34,623 bases of DNA from Candidatus Woesearchaeota archaeon (GCA_018221175.1 JAAOYE010000077.1:1-34623), one strand, 5' to 3'. Shown: positions 15,215 through 23,449, counted from the stretch's first letter. Notes: generated by a model not told the origin, from the letters alone. Program-made: numbers and translations.

Positions 15215-15264
15215 CCCCTCTCCCCTATTAGTTAATAATTTAGATTTACTTTTGATTTATAAAA
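15215..15264 (-). promoter_or_regulatory. Promoter and strong ribosome-binding site of the nucleotidyltransferase
   Basis: A TATA-like TTTATAAA lies at about 15256-15264, after the galT stop, predicting a start near 15235. The purine-rich GGGGAGAGGGG at 15215-15225 is the strongest ribosome-binding site in the cluster and ends 7 nt before the ATT codon. This shows a second promoter inside the glycogen cluster. Confidence 0.6.
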
Positions 15265-15278
15265 CTGATGGTTTATTG

Positions 15279-16247
15279 TTAATCTTCTCCCCGATAAAAC
15301 TTTGCAGCGTTTTCTGGCGTTATCGTGTTTATGATTGTTCCAGTCGTGTATTCAAACCCTGCCCATTTTGCAAGCCGGGGAAGTATCTCAATTCTAAAAT
15401 GAAAGTCATGGTCAAAAGATCTTGAAATCTTATAGACTATGTTGTACGCAGGGTAATTAAGCTTGTTTAGGGTGCCAAGCAGTGATTTTAATAACTTTGC
15501 AAGAGAAATAATCTCTTCTTCACAAAGCTCTGTTAAGGAATGATGGCATTTCTTTGGCAAAATCCAGCACTCCAATGGAAATCTTGATGCGTAAGGCGCA
15601 AACGCAATAAAATTTTCATCTTGAAAAACGCTTCTCTCACTCTCTTTTTCTGAATCAATTATCTTGCAATAAGGACATCCACCAATGATTTTTCTCTGTT
15701 TTCTAACAGCAGTAAATTCATCTCTGATTTCTGTTGGCAAAAGATTGTATGCAACAAGCTGGTGGTGGGCATGAGAAAGCGATGCTCCAGCTTCGCCTCC
15801 CCTGTTTTTAAAAACAGCAACGTACTCCGCCCCTTTTTTATAGTTGTCATTAATCCGTCTGTTAATCATCCTGATGATTTCTACAATATAATATTCATCC
15901 AAATCCTCCATTTCCTTTCCGTGGTCAGGGGTTTCAATAACCACTTCGTGCTCGCCAACACTATCGCCAAACGTGTAGAACTCATTGTCTGTTCTTATCT
16001 CTTTGTTTGCTCCTGGAGCTGCTGCTTTGTACTTGTTCCAAATAGCTCTCACAACCCATTTGTCATCTCTTTTTATCTCTTCAATCACGCCAGGTATCAT
16101 GTGCTCGTTTCCAGGGCAAAAAGGGCATTTTTCTTTTGGGCTGACTTCTTTATCATGCTTTGAAGAAAATTCCATGGGTCTTTTGCTGCGTTCAGTAGCT
16201 ATAATTACCCATTTGTCCAAAATATAATCTTTTCTTATTTGAGGCAT
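15279..16247 (-). CDS. galT: Galactose-1-phosphate uridylyltransferase family protein
   Basis: GalT exchanges UMP between UDP-sugar and sugar-1-phosphate through a uridylyl-histidine. The 322-residue protein has the zinc-ligand region CPFCPGNE (C41, C44), GEHEVVIETPDHG, the active-site SLSHAHHQ (H159-x-H161-x-Q163), a second cysteine pair (CPYC) and the C-terminal RLAKWAGFEYTTG. The ATG at 16245-16247 follows the glycogen synthase stop by one base, with GGGGGA just upstream. A TTG at 16265 would overlap and is unlikely. In this cluster it may salvage or make the UDP-sugar donor for glycogen; an ADP- or phosphate-using relative is possible. Confidence 0.92.
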   Translation of the reverse strand: MPQIRKDYILDKWVIIATERSKRPMEFSSKHDKEVSPKEKCPFCPGNEHMIPGVIEEIKRDDKWVVRAIWNKYKAAAPGANKEIRTDNEFYTFGDSVGEHEVVIETPDHGKEMEDLDEYYIVEIIRMINRRINDNYKKGAEYVAVFKNRGGEAGASLSHAHHQLVAYNLLPTEIRDEFTAVRKQRKIIGGCPYCKIIDSEKESERSVFQDENFIAFAPYASRFPLECWILPKKCHHSLTELCEEEIISLAKLLKSLLGTLNKLNYPAYNIVYKISRSFDHDFHFRIEILPRLAKWAGFEYTTGTIINTITPENAAKFYRGED

Positions 16248-16248
16248 C

Positions 16249-18033
16249 TTATCCCCCTGAGTCAATTGCCTTATTGTGTGCTTCGATATAATTATTTACA
16301 AGAATCGTCCAGTCTGCAAGAAGTGAGAGTTCTTTTGCAGCAATCTTTTGATTCACCCTTTGAGTTTTGTTCATGGATGCAAATGTGTGAAGTATTTCTG
16401 CAAACTCATGAATAACTTCTCCTTCATCTTTTTGAAATCTTTCCAGAACATAAATTCCTTTGCCTTTTTCTTTGGATACCTTTTTTATGAATCTGCCAAA
16501 CCCAGCAAAGTCAGTGGTGATTGCAGGAACGCCAAGCGCGGAGCATTCAAGAGGAGTGTATCCCCATGGCTCATAGTAGCTTGGAAAAACACCTAGGTGG
16601 CAGCCTGAAATTGCTTCATAGTATTTGAGGTTTAGTATTCCATCAGACTCGGCAATGTATGTTGGATAATAAATAACTTTTACTTTGTCTTCTTCTAAAT
16701 TCAAAAGACCCTCACTTTTAAAAGCTTGAATAATGGTGTCATTTCCATCAGCAACCAGATTGTGCGTGCTAAACGGGGGGACATCTCCCTGTTTTAGAAA
16801 ACTTTGCACATGCTTTTTTATAGAGAGTAAAAAGTTTTTAGATAGTAAGCTATCAATTTTGGGAACTTCACCTGAGGCAAGGTCTCGTATTAGCCTGGTT
16901 TTTACAGTATCATTTTGGTTTTCAACATCTTTTTTGATTTCTTGAAATATGTTTTTGTTTTGAAGCACGCTTGTTCTTATGCCGTGCGTTGCGTTTGGAA
17001 CAAAGAAAAACGAGAAAATCGTTTTTTTTGATTCTTCTTTTTTCATTCTCCTGTTAAGCTCTCCAAGTGCTTTTATATAGATATCAATGCCTTTGTTTCG
17101 AAACTCTGGCCTGCCAATTATCATAAAGTTTAGGCTTTGCTCAAGGTCGATATTGTAGTAGGGGTTAAAATAGTATGACAAGAAATCCCTGATGACTTCT
17201 CTTGTGCCTTGGTGTTTTACTGATGTTTCTTCAAATGTCGGGAATTTTTGTATGTCAAGACCGTTTAGTACAAGAACACCAGGCTTTTTTTCAAGAATTT
17301 TCTCTGCTTCATAACCTGTTGTTTCTGATACTGTTGTAAAAACATCGCAGTTTTGAGCGCATGCTTTTTCTGTTGTGTACTTGTCTACGACCCTATATTT
17401 TTTTGCCATTGCAGGCGCATCGATGCCTTCAAGCATAGCATAAAGATCTTCTCCGCTGCCAGATATAGCCCTGCCCAGCATTGTTGCGTGTGTTGTAAAT
17501 ACTGATCTCACATTTGAATTGTTGAGCTTTAAATATAATAATGCTATTCCAGCAAGCCATTCATGGTAGTGTCCTACTATTTTTCGCGAGCCAAATTTTT
17601 CTCCAATTTTTTGCAGGAGTTTTCCAACGCACCATGCCCAAATCATTGGTTCTGTATAGTCCCAGGCGGCAAATAGTGTGTCAACTCCAAAGTTGTCCCA
17701 TAATTCTTTTTTTATGCCGTCTTGCCAATCCATGCATTTTTTAAAGTCAATTAGTATTACTTTTGGCCTTCCTTCAATTAGCCACTCACCGTATATGCAT
17801 TCAACTCCTTCATTTCTTAGTGCGTCAAATATATCTGTGTATTCGTCTGGCGCTGGCATCTGTTCCATTGCAATATCTGCTTTTTCTGGGTAGTATGGTC
17901 CAATAGCTGTATAGTCGTTGTATCTTTCCATCATAACAGCTGCTTTTGAAGATAGAACTGTGTATATTCCTCCTACCTTATTGCATACTTCGTATGAAAC
18001 TTCAAATAATTTGTCTGCTTTTGGTTTTATCAT
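16249..18033 (-). CDS. Glycogen synthase, eukaryote-like GT3 family
   Basis: This 594-residue enzyme probably adds glucose from a nucleotide sugar to growing alpha-1,4-glucan. It begins IKPKADKLFEVSYEVCNKVGGIYTVLSSKA, the KVGGIYTV loop of GT3 synthases. It then has GHYHEWLAGIALLYL, VFTTHATMLGR, CDVFTTVSETTGYEAE, VLNGLDIQKF, GRPEFRNKGID, YPTYIAESDGILNLKYYEAISGCHLGVFPSYYEPWGYTPLECSALGVPAITTDFAGFG. The E-x7-E pair of retaining transferases lies in EPWGYTPLE. Like animal and fungal synthases and unlike GlgA, it has the long middle insertion. The ATG at 18031-18033 overlaps the upstream stop (TAATG). An upstream extension lacks similarity and was rejected. Confidence 0.93.
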   Translation of the reverse strand: MIKPKADKLFEVSYEVCNKVGGIYTVLSSKAAVMMERYNDYTAIGPYYPEKADIAMEQMPAPDEYTDIFDALRNEGVECIYGEWLIEGRPKVILIDFKKCMDWQDGIKKELWDNFGVDTLFAAWDYTEPMIWAWCVGKLLQKIGEKFGSRKIVGHYHEWLAGIALLYLKLNNSNVRSVFTTHATMLGRAISGSGEDLYAMLEGIDAPAMAKKYRVVDKYTTEKACAQNCDVFTTVSETTGYEAEKILEKKPGVLVLNGLDIQKFPTFEETSVKHQGTREVIRDFLSYYFNPYYNIDLEQSLNFMIIGRPEFRNKGIDIYIKALGELNRRMKKEESKKTIFSFFFVPNATHGIRTSVLQNKNIFQEIKKDVENQNDTVKTRLIRDLASGEVPKIDSLLSKNFLLSIKKHVQSFLKQGDVPPFSTHNLVADGNDTIIQAFKSEGLLNLEEDKVKVIYYPTYIAESDGILNLKYYEAISGCHLGVFPSYYEPWGYTPLECSALGVPAITTDFAGFGRFIKKVSKEKGKGIYVLERFQKDEGEVIHEFAEILHTFASMNKTQRVNQKIAAKELSLLADWTILVNNYIEAHNKAIDSGG

Positions 18034-18884
18034 TAGAATCCCATTTTTAGTAGTAAGGCGGCAACTATCCCAACTACAATCCCAATAAGCAGTCCAAACA
18101 AAAATTCTTTTTTCATGCATTCAAAGAATTTTGGACAAAAGTGTCTTGCGTCCCCTGCTTGTTTTGCTACTTGCGTGGCTGTCTGTGGTTGGGTGCCTAG
18201 TGTGGCATCTGTGCTCACTGCCGGTTTTTGTTCTGGTGGCGCAGTTTCTGCTGCAGATGGCTGTGTTGCTTCTGTGGGCTGAGCAGGTTCTTGAGGAGTG
18301 CTTTGTTCTTTTGTTTGTTCCAGTGGAGCCTGGCTTTGTTCCCCTTGATTTTCTATGGGTTGTTGTTCTGGCGGTGCCCCTTCCTGTTTAGGTTGTTCTT
18401 GTGGCTGCTCAACTGTTGGTTGTTGGGCTGTCTCTGTTTGTTCATGAGGTCCATCTGAAGGCTGAGCAGAATCTGGCGCTGTTGATGTTTCAGTTGAAGA
18501 TTGTTCTGTCTGTACTGGTTCTCCTCCAGCGGCGCTTTTAGCTTCGCCATTTTGTTCTGGTGGTGCTTCTGTTGCAGCTACGGGTTGGACATCTACAGGA
18601 GGCTTTTCTAAAGCGTCTCCAGCGCCTAAGCTGTCAAGCTTTTCCTTTACAGCTTGCGCTATCTCAGATATCTCTTTTTTGTCAGAAATATTTGCTGCCA
18701 ATTCTTCATCTTTTAATACTTCCTTAATCCAGTCAGAATAATCGTTTCGAGTATCTGTAAGATGGCTTTTTGCTGTCTCCTCATTTGCAGAGTCAATTAG
18801 TGCATCGTATAGCTCTTTTAGGTCCATGACCTTTTTATCCCCTAAATAAAAACTGTTATGGTCTTCTGCTCTTGTTAGTTCCAT
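18033..18884 (-). CDS. Membrane-anchored protein with DUF5752-like domain and Pro/Gln/Glu linker
   Basis: This 283-residue protein has three parts. Residues 1-70 repeat the fold pattern of the neighbouring gene: a MDLKELYDALIDSA segment, a NDYSDWIKEVLKDEELAANI segment, then a helix. Residues about 90-235 are low-complexity (Pro, Gln, Glu, Ala, Thr), probably disordered. Residues about 258-283 form one membrane helix (FLFGLLIGIVVGIVAALLL), preceded by HFCPKFFECMKKE. The N-terminal pattern resembles the archaeal family I recall as DUF5752; that name is from memory. It sits between GH57 and glycogen synthase, overlapping the latter by 1 nt. I infer a tether of glycogen enzymes to the membrane. 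The linker's nucleotide repetitiveness is not a CRISPR. Confidence 0.75.
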   Translation of the reverse strand: MELTRAEDHNSFYLGDKKVMDLKELYDALIDSANEETAKSHLTDTRNDYSDWIKEVLKDEELAANISDKKEISEIAQAVKEKLDSLGAGDALEKPPVDVQPVAATEAPPEQNGEAKSAAGGEPVQTEQSSTETSTAPDSAQPSDGPHEQTETAQQPTVEQPQEQPKQEGAPPEQQPIENQGEQSQAPLEQTKEQSTPQEPAQPTEATQPSAAETAPPEQKPAVSTDATLGTQPQTATQVAKQAGDARHFCPKFFECMKKEFLFGLLIGIVVGIVAALLLKMGF

Positions 18885-18885
18885 T

Positions 18886-19194
18886 TTATTTACCTCTTTT
18901 TTTCACTATGTGTTTTAAGATTATTATCTGAGTCTTCATAGGTTCTGTAGTTTTTTCTAATTCTTTTGCCAAAGATGGCTCTTCAAACACTTCCTTTACC
19001 CAGTTTGCAAAGTCATTCTTATCTTCATTCACATGATGAAAGAAGACTGCATCACTAATATCATCAAGTGCATCTGCAAGACCTATTAGGCTTTTGATGG
19101 CTTTTCCTTCTACTGTATAGAAAAATTTTTCTGGATTTGAAACTTTTAACTTGGTCTTTTTCGATTTCTTTTTCACAGTTTTTTTCTTTGACAT
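18886..19194 (-). CDS. Small soluble DUF5752-like protein of the glycogen cluster
   Basis: This 102-residue protein starts with a very basic run (MSKKKTVKKKSKKTKLK) and continues with KFFYTVEGKAIKSLIGLADALDDISDAVFFHHVNEDKNDFANWVKEVFEEPSLAKELEKT. The L-x2-ALD...FFHHVN...NDFANWVKEVF pattern matches the N-terminal domain of the next gene, so the pair arose by duplication or shares a binding partner. GGTGA sits 5 nt before the ATG at 19194; a GTG at 19203 is an alternative start. One base separates it from the membrane-anchored paralogue. Its function is unknown; a regulatory or scaffolding role in glycogen metabolism is an inference from position. Confidence 0.78.
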   Translation of the reverse strand: MSKKKTVKKKSKKTKLKVSNPEKFFYTVEGKAIKSLIGLADALDDISDAVFFHHVNEDKNDFANWVKEVFEEPSLAKELEKTTEPMKTQIIILKHIVKKRGK

Positions 19195-19253
19195 TAATTT
19201 CACCTCTTCTTCCCACAGGAGCTTTTTTCCCTGAAAGGTTATTTATCTGTTGA

Positions 19254-20537
19254 TTATGAAACATGGTCAAGCACAAGGCTTGAAGGCCTCTCACTTATTT
19301 CAAAGGGCTTTTTTAATTTCGTGTTTTTGGCACTAGCAATTTTATTGATTTGTGCCTTTTCTTTAAGTCTGATTATGATATCATTTAGCACGTTCATGAA
19401 GTTAATGTATGAGTCGTACGGGCTGTCATACGGATTGAAATACTTATGAACATCGCCGTCTGCAAACCATTTTGTGCACATATAGTAAAAATGGTCGCTT
19501 GTGGTAAGCAGCTCCCAATCTTTTATAAGATTCTCATCTCCTGACTGCTTTACAACCTCACCAATCAAATAAAGCTCTTTTGAGGCTGCACGCTGCATCC
19601 CATTTCCAAGCCAGGCAGTAAGATCGCGCTCAACATCTGCCCAGCTGATAAAATTGTGGATGTCAAGCTCAGCCTTTGGCTCATATTTTTTTATGACTTC
19701 TGATGGCAGCAAAAACTCATTGTCATGGTGCTTTAGGATTTCCCAAGGCATCTTCTTTAAAAAATCAAAGATACCAGTATCTTCCCACTGGTGTTCTCCA
19801 AGAGTTTCATAATCCATGAAAAGATTGACTACTTCTCCATTTCCATTATTATTTGACACCCAGTCAGCAAATTTTTCTGATGTCAAGGGCCATCCTTCCC
19901 ATCCTTTGTTTGAAAACCTAAATGCTATATCATCTGAAAGCTTGTAGTTTTTTAGCATCAGCTTTAGTTTTTTGCAGGTCTTTGGGGTGTATAAAAAGTT
20001 TGGGCTTCTCCAGTCTAGGATGTGGTCTGCGCCCTCTGCAAGTATCGCATCGTATCCCATCTTTTCAACATGAAAAGCAAGCTCATTGTTGTAGACTAGC
20101 TCTGTGTTTCTAAATATTGTAGGAGTAAAGTTAAATAGCTCTTTCATCTTGTATTTGTGCTTTTTTACCTGCCTTTTAAACTCATCTTTGTCATACAAAA
20201 ATGCTAGGGAATGGTAGTATGTTTCGTTTAAAAACTCAACTTTGCCAGTCTTTGCAAGCTCTTTAAAAGAGTCCAGCACTTCTGGGGTGTACTTTTCAAA
20301 CTGCTCAATAGCAGTGCCTGATATTGAAAAAGCAACTTTGAATTTTCCATCAGTATTATTGATTAAATCCAAAAGTATTTTGTTTGCCGGCAAATAGCAT
20401 TTTTTGGCTACCTTTTCACATACTTCCCTGTTTTTCTTCTCATCAAAATAATCATGGCTATGACCTATGTCAAACACCCTGTACTTTTTTATTCTAAAAG
20501 GCTGATGAACCTGAAAATAAATGCAAACACTAACCAT
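19254..20537 (-). CDS. GH57 family alpha-glucan-acting enzyme
   Basis: This 427-residue protein belongs to glycoside hydrolase family 57 (alpha-amylase, glucanotransferase or branching type). It begins MVSVCIYFQVHQPFRI, the first conserved HQP motif. GKFKVAFSISGTAIEQF and FLNETYYHSLAFL follow. FRNTELVYNNELAFHVEKMGYDAILAEG holds the candidate nucleophile Glu in FRNTE, and NLFMDYETLGEHQW holds the acid/base Asp. It lacks the long C-terminal domain of branching enzymes, so an amylase or 4-alpha-glucanotransferase is likelier; the specificity is not certain. The ATG at 20535-20537 lies 1 nt after the GT4 stop, with GGGGT upstream. Longer in-frame starts overlap GT4 and were rejected. Confidence 0.88.
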   Translation of the reverse strand: MVSVCIYFQVHQPFRIKKYRVFDIGHSHDYFDEKKNREVCEKVAKKCYLPANKILLDLINNTDGKFKVAFSISGTAIEQFEKYTPEVLDSFKELAKTGKVEFLNETYYHSLAFLYDKDEFKRQVKKHKYKMKELFNFTPTIFRNTELVYNNELAFHVEKMGYDAILAEGADHILDWRSPNFLYTPKTCKKLKLMLKNYKLSDDIAFRFSNKGWEGWPLTSEKFADWVSNNNGNGEVVNLFMDYETLGEHQWEDTGIFDFLKKMPWEILKHHDNEFLLPSEVIKKYEPKAELDIHNFISWADVERDLTAWLGNGMQRAASKELYLIGEVVKQSGDENLIKDWELLTTSDHFYYMCTKWFADGDVHKYFNPYDSPYDSYINFMNVLNDIIIRLKEKAQINKIASAKNTKLKKPFEISERPSSLVLDHVS

Positions 20538-20538
20538 A

Positions 20539-21777
20539 CTATGAGACACCCCCTGCATAACTAATTGCGTGATTATAAGCATCAATGACTTTCTTTGCCG
20601 GAACGTCCAAGTTGAAATTGTCTGCTTCAACAAGCGAATTGTCCCTTAATTCATTGTATAAATTCCTATATTTTAGAGAGCCCACAATCTTGTTTGTCAT
20701 CTCGTCAATATCCCAAAAGTCAACTTTTAAAACGTTTGTAAGGACCTCTGATGCCCCAGAATTTTTTGATAAAATTACTGGTGTCCCGTTTTTTATTGAT
20801 TCAATTGCAGTAAGTCCAAATGGCTCTGAAACAGACGGCATCACAAACAAGTCTGCCATTTTGTAAGCGTCATGGACTTCTTTCCCTTTCAAAAATCCAG
20901 TAAATACCATGTTGTTTGTTATTTCCATCTCCGCGCTTTTTTCTATCATCCAGGCAAGCATGTCTCCAGATCCTGCCACTACAAACTTGGTGTTGGGAAC
21001 GTAGGCTAGGACTTTTTTGGCAGTCTGCAAAAAGTAGTCAGGGCCTTTTTGAAGCGTTACCCTGCCTAAAAACAATACTATTTTGTCATGGTCTGACATC
21101 TTTGAGGTGTAATCTCCTTGGTAGTGCGGATTTTCAGGGTCTATTCCCCAATGAACCACTTTTATCTTTTTTGGGTCTATCATATACTGGTTGATTATGT
21201 TTTGCTTGGTGTAGTTGCTATTTGCAATAACAAGGTCTGCTTCTTTTAGCCCTTCAAATTCTTTATGGCTAATATGATAGTTTGGGTTATTTCCAGTTCT
21301 GTCAAATTCTGTTGCATGGATATGGCACACTAGCGGTTTTCCAGAAACTTTTTTTGCGTTAATTCCCGCCCTGTACGCCATCCAGTCATGCGCATGAATA
21401 ACATCATGTCCTTCCTGCTCAGCTATTACCTTTGCGATTTCTGAAAACCTCTGTACTTCTGAGTGAAGATCTTCTCCATATGCTACGTCTCCTTTTGTTC
21501 CAAGTATTTTATATCTTCTCATGTAGTCTGCGTATGACTCAGATGTGTTATAGGCAAGAAGCGGAGAGTCGACTGTTCTAATCTTTACGTTTTTCAAGTA
21601 GTTGTTTGTTCCAAGAAGATTTACAAATTCTGCCTCTGCGCCTTCTGGCGCTTTTGGCATTACAAAGGTGACTTTGATTCCTTGTCTTGAAAGCCCTTTT
21701 GTTAGGTCGTAGCATGCAGTCCCAAGACCACCGCTTTTAAACGGTGGGAATTCCCATCCAAACATCAAGACTTTCAT
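20539..21777 (-). CDS. GT4-like glycosyltransferase (starch/glycogen synthase-like fold)
   Basis: This 412-residue GT-B glycosyltransferase is first in the glycogen cluster. It begins MKVLMFGWEFPPFKSGGLGTACYDLTKGL, the K-x-G-G-L-G loop shared with GlgA-like enzymes. It then has VIHAHDWMAYRAGINAKK, VCHIHATEFDRTG, LFLGRVTLQKGPDYFLQTAKKV, and FVMPSVSEPFGLTAIESIKNGTPVILSKNSGASEV, with the E-x7-E signature in EPFGLTAIE. It could prime or elongate alpha-glucan, or act on another polysaccharide. The cluster therefore holds two synthase-like enzymes from different families (GT4/5 and GT3). A TATA-like GTATAC at about 21803-21810 is about 27 nt upstream of the ATG. Confidence 0.88.
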   Translation of the reverse strand: MKVLMFGWEFPPFKSGGLGTACYDLTKGLSRQGIKVTFVMPKAPEGAEAEFVNLLGTNNYLKNVKIRTVDSPLLAYNTSESYADYMRRYKILGTKGDVAYGEDLHSEVQRFSEIAKVIAEQEGHDVIHAHDWMAYRAGINAKKVSGKPLVCHIHATEFDRTGNNPNYHISHKEFEGLKEADLVIANSNYTKQNIINQYMIDPKKIKVVHWGIDPENPHYQGDYTSKMSDHDKIVLFLGRVTLQKGPDYFLQTAKKVLAYVPNTKFVVAGSGDMLAWMIEKSAEMEITNNMVFTGFLKGKEVHDAYKMADLFVMPSVSEPFGLTAIESIKNGTPVILSKNSGASEVLTNVLKVDFWDIDEMTNKIVGSLKYRNLYNELRDNSLVEADNFNLDVPAKKVIDAYNHAISYAGGVS

Positions 21778-22046
21778 AGATTATTTCCTCTTATTTTATT
21801 GTGTATACTATCCTCTAGTTTTACAGCCCATACTTTAGAATAAACTGTTGTTTTTTTCATACCTCTTTTTCCTCAATTGAAAGTATAATAAAAAAGGATA
21901 GAGATTTATATATAAAACTTTAGGTTTTTCGTCATTAAACAAAGACAAAAAAGAAAGTAATAAATTAATTAATTTAATAAATATCTTATTATAATAAATT
22001 AATAAGACAAAAAATTTATATATTACCTGTCGCCAAGATAATAAAT
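21778..22046. promoter_or_regulatory. Divergent AT-rich regulatory region
   Basis: This 269-bp gap separates the minus-strand glycogen cluster from the plus-strand HTH/ATPase group. I see no gene in it. On the plus strand AATTTATATATT at 22013-22024 is 25-30 nt before the ATG at 22047. Two direct repeats, AATAAATTAAT (21959-21969 and 21993-22003) and AAGACAAAAAA (21942-21952 and 22004-22014), could be operator half-sites. On the minus strand a TATA-like box near 21803-21810 serves the GT4 gene. Confidence 0.45.
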
Positions 22047-22706
22047 ATGGAGCTAGACATGTTCTTTTCAGAGTCCAAATGGAACATCTTATCAGAGCTG
22101 TCAAAAGCTCCAAAATCACCAATTGAACTCTCAAAAATATTCAATACAACCGTTGCAAATATCTCCCAGCAATTAAGGCTCATGGAAGCGCTTGGAATAG
22201 TAGCAAAGACCAAGATTTCAAATTCAAAAAAAGGCAAGCCAAGAACACAATACTTCATCAAAGATGACATCTATTATATGGTTAGGCTTGGAAAAAACTT
22301 TGCAACAAAAAAATCAATAAAGCCAGAACCACATAGCGCATACATCTTCAATGTCTTTTCAAAAATAGAACAAAAAGACCACTACTGCTTTTTCAAATTT
22401 TTTTGGAACAATTCAAAAATATTATCAAACTCATCAATAGGCCTATACAAAAACACAGACAAAACAATAGAGTTTTTTATAATAACAGAAGACATAGAAA
22501 AAGCAAGAAAAACACTTTCAAATCAAGAAGTAAAACAGTTTTCTGGCAAAGCAAGAAAAGTTATATGCTGGTCTCACAACAAATTTGAAATAGACAATGG
22601 GCTTGGCTCAAACGACCCGCATTTTATGAACATGATAAAAGAAAGCACCATCTTGCTTGATAAAACACGCTGCTTGGAAAAGTACATGGAGGCAGTAAAA
22701 AAATGA
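22047..22706 (+). CDS. ArsR-like winged-helix transcription regulator
   Basis: This 219-residue protein has an N-terminal winged helix. SKWNILSELSKAPKSPIELSKIFNTTVANISQQLRLMEALGIV is a clear ArsR/MarR-like HTH with the recognition helix at VANISQQLRLME, followed by a wing TKISNSKKGKPRTQYFI. The C-terminal ~130 residues (NVFSKIEQKDHYCFFKFFWNNS...FFIITEDIEKARKTL) may bind a ligand; I do not recognise them. The gene is probably leaderless. It overlaps the next gene by 4 nt (ATGA) and heads a plus-strand series ending with a P-type ATPase, so it may control that transporter or itself. Confidence 0.82.
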   Translation: MELDMFFSESKWNILSELSKAPKSPIELSKIFNTTVANISQQLRLMEALGIVAKTKISNSKKGKPRTQYFIKDDIYYMVRLGKNFATKKSIKPEPHSAYIFNVFSKIEQKDHYCFFKFFWNNSKILSNSSIGLYKNTDKTIEFFIITEDIEKARKTLSNQEVKQFSGKARKVICWSHNKFEIDNGLGSNDPHFMNMIKESTILLDKTRCLEKYMEAVKK

Positions 22707-23044
22707 ACAGGCTCTCAAAAATCATAAGCGATTTATCCTTTGAAGAACTCAAATTAATCCAAAAAGATTTGGTTGAAGGCAACATAGAAAAATTAATAAA
22801 TAAAAGGATTAACCACTACGAAGAAGGGGGAAAAACAATTTGTCCTATATGCCACACAAATATTATAGATACACAATCAGATGGATTCACTCTCCTTTTT
22901 GGTCCAAAGGACTTTCGGCGCAAAGCAACTTTTTGTGCAACAGACTGTCTTGACTACTTTGTAAAAAACTTAAAAAACCTAAGCGAGGAAAAAGTCAAAA
23001 AAGGTGAAATTTATGGTACTAGCAGAGATGACAAGGATATTTGA
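22703..23044 (+). CDS. Small zinc-binding protein, conserved archaeal type
   Basis: This 113-residue protein has a helical N-terminus (MNRLSKIISDLSFEELKLIQKDLVEGNIEKLINKRI) and a zinc-binding half: CPICHTNI (CxxC), then FTLLFGPKDFRRKATFCATDCLDYFVKNL with two further cysteines (C-x3-C). The FGPxxFRRKAxFCxxDCLxYF string looks like a conserved small archaeal family with no function known to me. It is coupled to the HTH gene by an ATGA overlap, and its 3' end overlaps the next gene by 32 nt. The likely role is regulatory or structural. Confidence 0.7.
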   Translation: MNRLSKIISDLSFEELKLIQKDLVEGNIEKLINKRINHYEEGGKTICPICHTNIIDTQSDGFTLLFGPKDFRRKATFCATDCLDYFVKNLKNLSEEKVKKGEIYGTSRDDKDI

Positions 23045-23309
23045 ACGAAGAAGAACAGAATTGTATGATTTACTGGACCAAAGAAAAGAAGAGCTAAAGC
23101 CAGAAGTACAGCACCAAATGTATGGGGCAATGAACGAAATAGACATATTTTTAAAAACAATTGAGTACTACAAGCAAAAAGAGATGGACTCGGAGATACA
23201 AAACGCAGTCCTTGTCGGGCCAATGATAAGAGAAGGGATGGTCACAAAAATCATGGGCACACTAAACAAGCGAGTAAAGGGAATCAAGCATCGAAAAAAA
23301 AGAAAATAA
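23013..23309 (+). CDS. Small helical protein, conserved archaeal type
   Basis: This 98-residue protein (from the ATG at 23013) is mostly helical: MTRIFERRRTELYDLLDQRKEELKPEVQHQMYGAMNEIDIFLKTIEYYKQKE, then IQNAVLVGPMIREGMVTKIMG and a basic end KHRKKRK. The E-x2-HQMYGAMNEID-x-FL-x2-IEYY string is distinctive, but I cannot assign a function. GGTGA lies 5 nt before the ATG, inside the upstream gene; a GTG at 23004 is a longer alternative. The overlap with the preceding gene suggests translational coupling. Confidence 0.7.
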   Translation: MVLAEMTRIFERRRTELYDLLDQRKEELKPEVQHQMYGAMNEIDIFLKTIEYYKQKEMDSEIQNAVLVGPMIREGMVTKIMGTLNKRVKGIKHRKKRK

Positions 23310-23326
23310 AAAAAAGGGGTGGGAAA

Positions 23327-23449
23327 ATGGAAGATTCTAAAAAACTGACTAAAAAAGTTGAAACTATAACATACGAAAAAATAAAAGAACTCACTAATGG
23401 ACCAAAAAAACAGTATGACATAAGAGAAGTGCTGTCCCTCTTTCGATAA
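23327..23449 (+). CDS. 40-residue protein just before the P-type ATPase
   Basis: A very short ORF begins MEDSKKLTKKVETITYEKIK and ends VLSLFR before TAA at 23447-23449. GGGGTGGG lies 3-4 nt upstream of the ATG, a good ribosome-binding site. The product is basic and probably helical, with no family I know. Its last codons (CCCTCTTT) form one arm of a hairpin whose other arm is the ATPase ribosome-binding site, so its translation may control the ATPase. It could also be a small ATPase regulator in the manner of phospholamban or AcrZ, but it has no membrane helix. Confidence 0.55.
   Translation: MEDSKKLTKKVETITYEKIKELTNGPKKQYDIREVLSLFR

Noticed and set aside
18170..18600. Repetitive stretch that might be a CRISPR or satellite
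   Set aside because: The repetition is codon-level (Pro, Gln, Glu, Ala) in a continuous reading frame with no constant repeat and spacer lengths.
21835..22134. 99-codon minus-strand reading frame over the divergent promoter region
   Set aside because: It overlaps the well-supported HTH gene, has low-complexity hydrophobic sequence and no recognisable motif.
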